DNA from: DATJPR01 sp035506295
GTDB taxonomy: Bacteria; Bacteroidota; Ignavibacteria; UBA10030; UBA6906
Assembly: GCA_035506295.1 (NCBI GenBank)
Contig: DATJPR010000170.1
Coordinates: 1 to 27,224, forward strand
DNA: 27,224 nt
Direction: 5' to 3'
Position 1 is the stretch's first letter; every line of letters starts with the position of its first letter. The notes below the pieces were generated by a model, which had not been told where the DNA came from, searched no databases, and saw only the letters and a program-made list of their open reading frames with translations. The position numbers and the translations under genes were made by a program. Below, one piece after another: positions 24,085 to 27,224 of the stretch.

Positions 24085-25458
24085 TTATGATGAACGAAGC
24101 AGCGTCTCAATCGCCTCATCCACCGTTTCCACTTCATGAAGAGCGACATCCCCTTCCGGCCTGGCGATGCGGCCGTTCCCGCGCGGCGTGACGATGCTTC
24201 TGAAGCCGAGTTTGACCGCCTCCGAGACGCGCCGCTCGATGTGGTTCACCGTTCTGATCTCACCCCCGAGTCCGACTTCACCGATCACCACGGCGTTGCG
24301 GTCGACCGGTGCATCGCGCAGACTGGAGACGATGGAGACGGCCATTCCCAGATCCGCCGCCGGTTCATCGAGCTTTACACCGCCGGCCACGTTGACAAAC
24401 ACATCGTACTGACCGACATGCACGCCGACGCGTTTCTCCAGCACCGCGAGGAGCATCTGCAGGCGCCGGGAATCAAACCCCGTGGCTGTTCGTTGCGGCA
24501 CGCCATAGCTTGTCGGGGCGACGAGCGCCTGGACTTCCACCAGCAACGGCCGGGTTCCCTCGATCCCTGCGACGACGGTCGAGCCCGATGCGTCGGGCCG
24601 ACGTTCCGAAAGAAACACCTCCGACGGATTGGTCACTTCGCGGAGCCCGCGGTCATGCATCTCAAAAATGCCAATCTCATTCGTCGAGCCGAAACGGTTC
24701 TTCACGGCGCGGAGGATCCGGTACGCGTGATGGCGTTCCCCTTCGAACTGGATCACCGTATCGACCATGTGTTCGACCACTCTCGGACCGGCGATGGCGC
24801 CTTCCTTCGTGACGTGCCCGACGAGAAACACCGGAATGCCCTTCCCCTTCGCGAGCCGCATATACCGCGCGGTGCATTCGCGGACCTGGCTCACCGTCCC
24901 GGGCGCACTCTCCAGCTCGGGCCGGAACATGGTCTGGATCGAATCCACGATGACGATCTCCGGAGCGGACTTTTCGATCAGCGCTTCGATGATGTCGATG
25001 TTCGTTTCGGCAAGGAGGAACATCCGTTCCGATGGCGGGCGTTCAAGGCGCGTGGCCCGCATCTTGATTTGACCGACGGATTCCTCGCCCGTAATGTAGA
25101 GAATCACCCGATCGGAGAGCGATGCCGCCATCTGCATCATGAGTGTCGATTTCCCGATGCCGGGATCGCCGCCGATGAGGATCAGTGAGCCGGGGACGAT
25201 GCCGCCGCCGAGGACGCGGTCGAACTCCGGGATGCCCACCGGCACGCGGGATTCGGGGGAGAATTCCACTTCGGTGATCGGCACCGGGGCCACGGCATTG
25301 CGAACGCTCACTCCGCTTGTGCGCTTCGCGCCTTTCGCCGGCGCGCTGACCTCTTCAACGAAGGTATTCCAGCCGTTGCAGTTCGAACACTTCCCCGCCC
25401 ATCGCGCGCTCTCATACCCGCACGCCTGACAGACGTATGTCGATCGGACCTTGCTCAT
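24085..25458 (-). CDS. radA: DNA repair protein RadA (Sms), branch-migration ATPase
   Basis: RadA drives branch migration during recombination and fork repair. The 456-residue protein from ATG 25458 has an N-terminal C4 zinc finger (Cys10, Cys13, Cys24, Cys27; YVCQACGYES...CSNCNGWNT) and a RecA-like ATPase with Walker A GGDPGIGKST at about 96-105. It also has the RadA-specific KNRFG motif at 253-257 and a C-terminal Lon-protease-like domain (NVAGGVKLDEPAADLGMAVSI). The frame stays open upstream to a TTG at 25494, but that TTG is the first triplet of a -35 hexamer, and the ATG begins the conserved MSKVRSTYVC. No Shine-Dalgarno sequence precedes the ATG. The promoter -10 is only 7 nt away, so the message is probably leaderless. 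Confidence 0.96.
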   Translation of the reverse strand: MSKVRSTYVCQACGYESARWAGKCSNCNGWNTFVEEVSAPAKGAKRTSGVSVRNAVAPVPITEVEFSPESRVPVGIPEFDRVLGGGIVPGSLILIGGDPGIGKSTLMMQMAASLSDRVILYITGEESVGQIKMRATRLERPPSERMFLLAETNIDIIEALIEKSAPEIVIVDSIQTMFRPELESAPGTVSQVRECTARYMRLAKGKGIPVFLVGHVTKEGAIAGPRVVEHMVDTVIQFEGERHHAYRILRAVKNRFGSTNEIGIFEMHDRGLREVTNPSEVFLSERRPDASGSTVVAGIEGTRPLLVEVQALVAPTSYGVPQRTATGFDSRRLQMLLAVLEKRVGVHVGQYDVFVNVAGGVKLDEPAADLGMAVSIVSSLRDAPVDRNAVVIGEVGLGGEIRTVNHIERRVSEAVKLGFRSIVTPRGNGRIARPEGDVALHEVETVDEAIETLLRSS

Positions 25459-25465
25459 CGCTTCG

Positions 25466-25494
25466 AAGATAGCACGATCGGGAGTGAGATTCAA
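25466..25494 (-). promoter_or_regulatory. radA promoter
   Basis: On the minus strand TTGAAT (complement of 25489-25494) and TATCTT (complement of 25466-25471) are 17 bases apart. Only 7 nt (CGAAGCG) separate the -10 from the radA ATG, so transcription should begin at or next to the A of the start codon. The -35 abuts the -35 of the divergent M1 promoter with one base between them. Confidence 0.6.
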
Positions 25495-25495
25495 T

Positions 25496-25524
25496 TTGCT
25501 GATCTTCCCTCCTCTCGCTATCTT
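25496..25524 (+). promoter_or_regulatory. Promoter of the secreted M1 metallopeptidase gene
   Basis: TTGCTG at 25496-25501 and TATCTT at 25519-25524 are 17 bases apart. Five nt (ACTTC) lie between the -10 and the ATG at 25530, again predicting a leaderless transcript. No Shine-Dalgarno sequence is present. Confidence 0.55.
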
Positions 25525-25529
25525 ACTTC

Positions 25530-27224
25530 ATGAGGAGAGCAACGACCCTGGCTGTTCTTCCCTTCCTTGCCGCGGGCGCCCTTGCCCAGGTGCCGGAGCA
25601 ACCGTGGTCCGAGAAGGAGGCGCTCATCGCGAGCGAGCGTCACGCGTACGAACGGCTCCGCGATCCCACGCTGTTCTCCGCCGCTTCACCGGAAATCGAT
25701 GTGACGTACTACTTCCTGAATCTCACGGTCTCGACTCCTCCTGCTACGACGCTGCTCTCGGGGGACGTGCTCATCAAGGCATTCAACAGAGCCGACTCCC
25801 TGTCGTCCGTCGTCCTTGATCTCATGAATACGATGACGGTGGACTCGGTGACGGTCGGCGGCACACGCACCTCGTTCAGCCAGCAGACACAGACGCTGAC
25901 CATCGTTCTTGACAGGACATATCGCAAGGACGAGCTCATGGCCATACGCGTGGTGTACCATGGCGTTCCGGCCGCGACGGGGTTCGGCAGCTTCTATTTT
26001 TCGAACCACAACGGGACCCCGTGGGTCTGGTCGCTCAGTGAACCGTACGGATCGCGCGACTGGTGGCCATGCAAGGACCACCCGCACGACAAGGCCGATT
26101 CCAGCGACGTCTGGATCACCTGCGACAGCCGATTCAAGGCCGGCTCGAACGGGAAACTCGTGGCCGTCGTGGACAACGGGAACGGGACGCACACGTACCG
26201 CTGGTCGGAGCGCTACCCGATCGCGAGTTATCTTATTTCCATTGCGGTGACCGACTACGCCGAGTTCACCAACTGGTTTCACTACGCGCCGAACGATTCC
26301 ATGCCGGTCCTGAACTACGTCTTACCTGAATTGCTCTCCTACGCGCAGCAGTACCTCCCGATAGCGGTGGATGCTCTCGGGATATTCTCCAATGCGTATG
26401 GCCTCTACCCCTTCATCAAGGAGAAATACGGCCACGCATCGATGGGTGCCGGCGGGGCGATGGAGCACCAGACGATGACGTCGACGACGAACTTCGCCGA
26501 GTACACGGTCGCGCACGAGCTCTCGCACCAGTGGTTCGGCGACATGATCACGTGTGCGAGCTGGGTCGATCTCTGGCTCCACGAGGGCTTCGCCTCGTAC
26601 AGTGAAGCGGTGTATGCCGAGCGGAAATACGGCGAGGCGGCCTATGCGGGATACATGCTGCACTTTCTGGATGGCGCGAGACACGCCGTCGGCCCGCTCC
26701 GCGTCCAGGACACCGCGCAGGTGCCGACGCTCTTCGCCTCGGCCAATGTGTACGACAAGGGAGCATCGGTGCTGCATATGCTGCGCCACGTGGTCGGGGA
26801 CAGTGTGTTCTTCACCTGCCTCAGGACGTATGCTTCGGACCCGCGACTCCGGTACAGCACGGCAACAACGGCCGACTTCCAGACCGACTGTGAGCGCGTC
26901 GTAGGAGCGCCGCTCGGGTATTTCTTCGACGAATGGACGAACGGCACGGGATACCCATCGTACGTCTACGGCTGGCAGACGGCATCCCACGGATCGGACT
27001 GGCTGCTCAGCCTTCACGTCGACCAGTCGAATGCCGCGGGGGGAAGCACCTTCTTCCGCATGCCCCTTGATGTGCTTGTGCGGGGGACCTCCTGGGACAC
27101 ACTGCTCGTTGTGACGAACAGTCAGCCGTCGCAGGACTTCATCGTCACACTTTCTCATCGCCCCACCGACGTGCGGCTCGACCCCGACGGGTGGGTGCTC
27201 GCCGACAAGAAGAACTCGAATGAC
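25530..27224 (+). CDS. Secreted M1-family zinc aminopeptidase-like metallopeptidase (C-terminus beyond window)
   Basis: The frame is open for 565 residues to the window end with no stop. A signal peptide is clear (MRRATTLAVLPFLAAGALAQ, cleavage near residue 20). Residues about 50-250 form the N-terminal M1 beta domain, with SEPYGSRDWWPCKDHPHDKAD a known landmark. The exopeptidase-type motif is GAMEH (309-313), and the zinc site is HELSH (329-333) with third ligand Glu352 in WLHEGFASYSEA, the canonical HExxH-18-E. YDKGASVLHMLR supplies the usual catalytic Tyr. Homologues in Bacteroidota often end with beta-sandwich domains and a type IX secretion tag, which would lie outside this window. It diverges from radA, sharing an overlapping promoter region. 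Confidence 0.93.
   Translation, partial: MRRATTLAVLPFLAAGALAQVPEQPWSEKEALIASERHAYERLRDPTLFSAASPEIDVTYYFLNLTVSTPPATTLLSGDVLIKAFNRADSLSSVVLDLMNTMTVDSVTVGGTRTSFSQQTQTLTIVLDRTYRKDELMAIRVVYHGVPAATGFGSFYFSNHNGTPWVWSLSEPYGSRDWWPCKDHPHDKADSSDVWITCDSRFKAGSNGKLVAVVDNGNGTHTYRWSERYPIASYLISIAVTDYAEFTNWFHYAPNDSMPVLNYVLPELLSYAQQYLPIAVDALGIFSNAYGLYPFIKEKYGHASMGAGGAMEHQTMTSTTNFAEYTVAHELSHQWFGDMITCASWVDLWLHEGFASYSEAVYAERKYGEAAYAGYMLHFLDGARHAVGPLRVQDTAQVPTLFASANVYDKGASVLHMLRHVVGDSVFFTCLRTYASDPRLRYSTATTADFQTDCERVVGAPLGYFFDEWTNGTGYPSYVYGWQTASHGSDWLLSLHVDQSNAAGGSTFFRMPLDVLVRGTSWDTLLVVTNSQPSQDFIVTLSHRPTDVRLDPDGWVLADKKNSND

Overview
The window reads as a GC-rich, Gram-negative chromosome, most likely from the Bacteroidota/Chlorobiota (FCB) side and perhaps Ignavibacteria-like. 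Support comes from an LptD-type outer-membrane LPS assembly protein, a DUF4905-like protein, a secreted M1 peptidase of the kind common in that group, and -35/-10 elements that differ from the classical E. coli form. The lineage is inferred from gene content only. I see no phage, insertion sequence, CRISPR array or biosynthetic island. This is core and near-core chromosome with dense, closely spaced genes.

Layout. A truncated ABC-2-type ATPase (minus strand) occupies the left edge. A short plus-strand block follows: tRNA-Leu(UAG), then trigger factor, clpP and clpX, the classic protein quality-control trio. From about 4.1 to 25.5 kb every gene lies on the minus strand. In transcription order these are radA, a SemiSWEET-like transporter and rdgB, then a DUF4905-like protein, phzF-like, a membrane Fe-S oxidoreductase, an AI-2E permease, a PgpH-type 7TM-HD phosphodiesterase, xerD-like recombinase, a class-V cysteine desulfurase-like enzyme, an M50 protease, lysA, asd, ddl, an FtsB-like protein, rarA, lptD and a GNAT acetyltransferase. 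At the right edge a secreted M1 metallopeptidase starts on the plus strand, divergent from radA, and runs off the window.

How the genes fit together. lysA, asd, ddl and the FtsB-like gene place two diaminopimelate/lysine-pathway steps, D-Ala-D-Ala synthesis and a divisome component in one tight run. lptD downstream, and the M50, xerD-like and PgpH-like genes upstream, suggest an envelope and cell-cycle theme. Several junctions are translationally coupled: ATGA overlaps at DUF4905/phzF and pgpH/xerD, TGATG at desulfurase/M50, and a 2-nt gap at asd/ddl. rarA and radA add replication-fork and recombination maintenance.

Most interesting signals. (1) Promoter-like elements TTGnnn-N17-TATCTT recur in gaps. 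Two lie back to back between radA and the M1 peptidase, and both place the predicted transcription start at the start codon, so leaderless mRNAs are likely. (2) Several of the larger gaps hold GA/CT-skewed imperfect inverted repeats, including a ~125-bp element that fills the gap upstream of lysA and an 81-bp GTAGGAA-type palindrome upstream of the GNAT gene. These look like dispersed REP- or MITE-like sequences. (3) A membrane ETF:quinone-oxidoreductase-like Fe-S protein sits without ETF genes. No clearly new multi-gene system is visible. No gap exceeds 300 bases; the largest (337-576) holds promoter candidates only.
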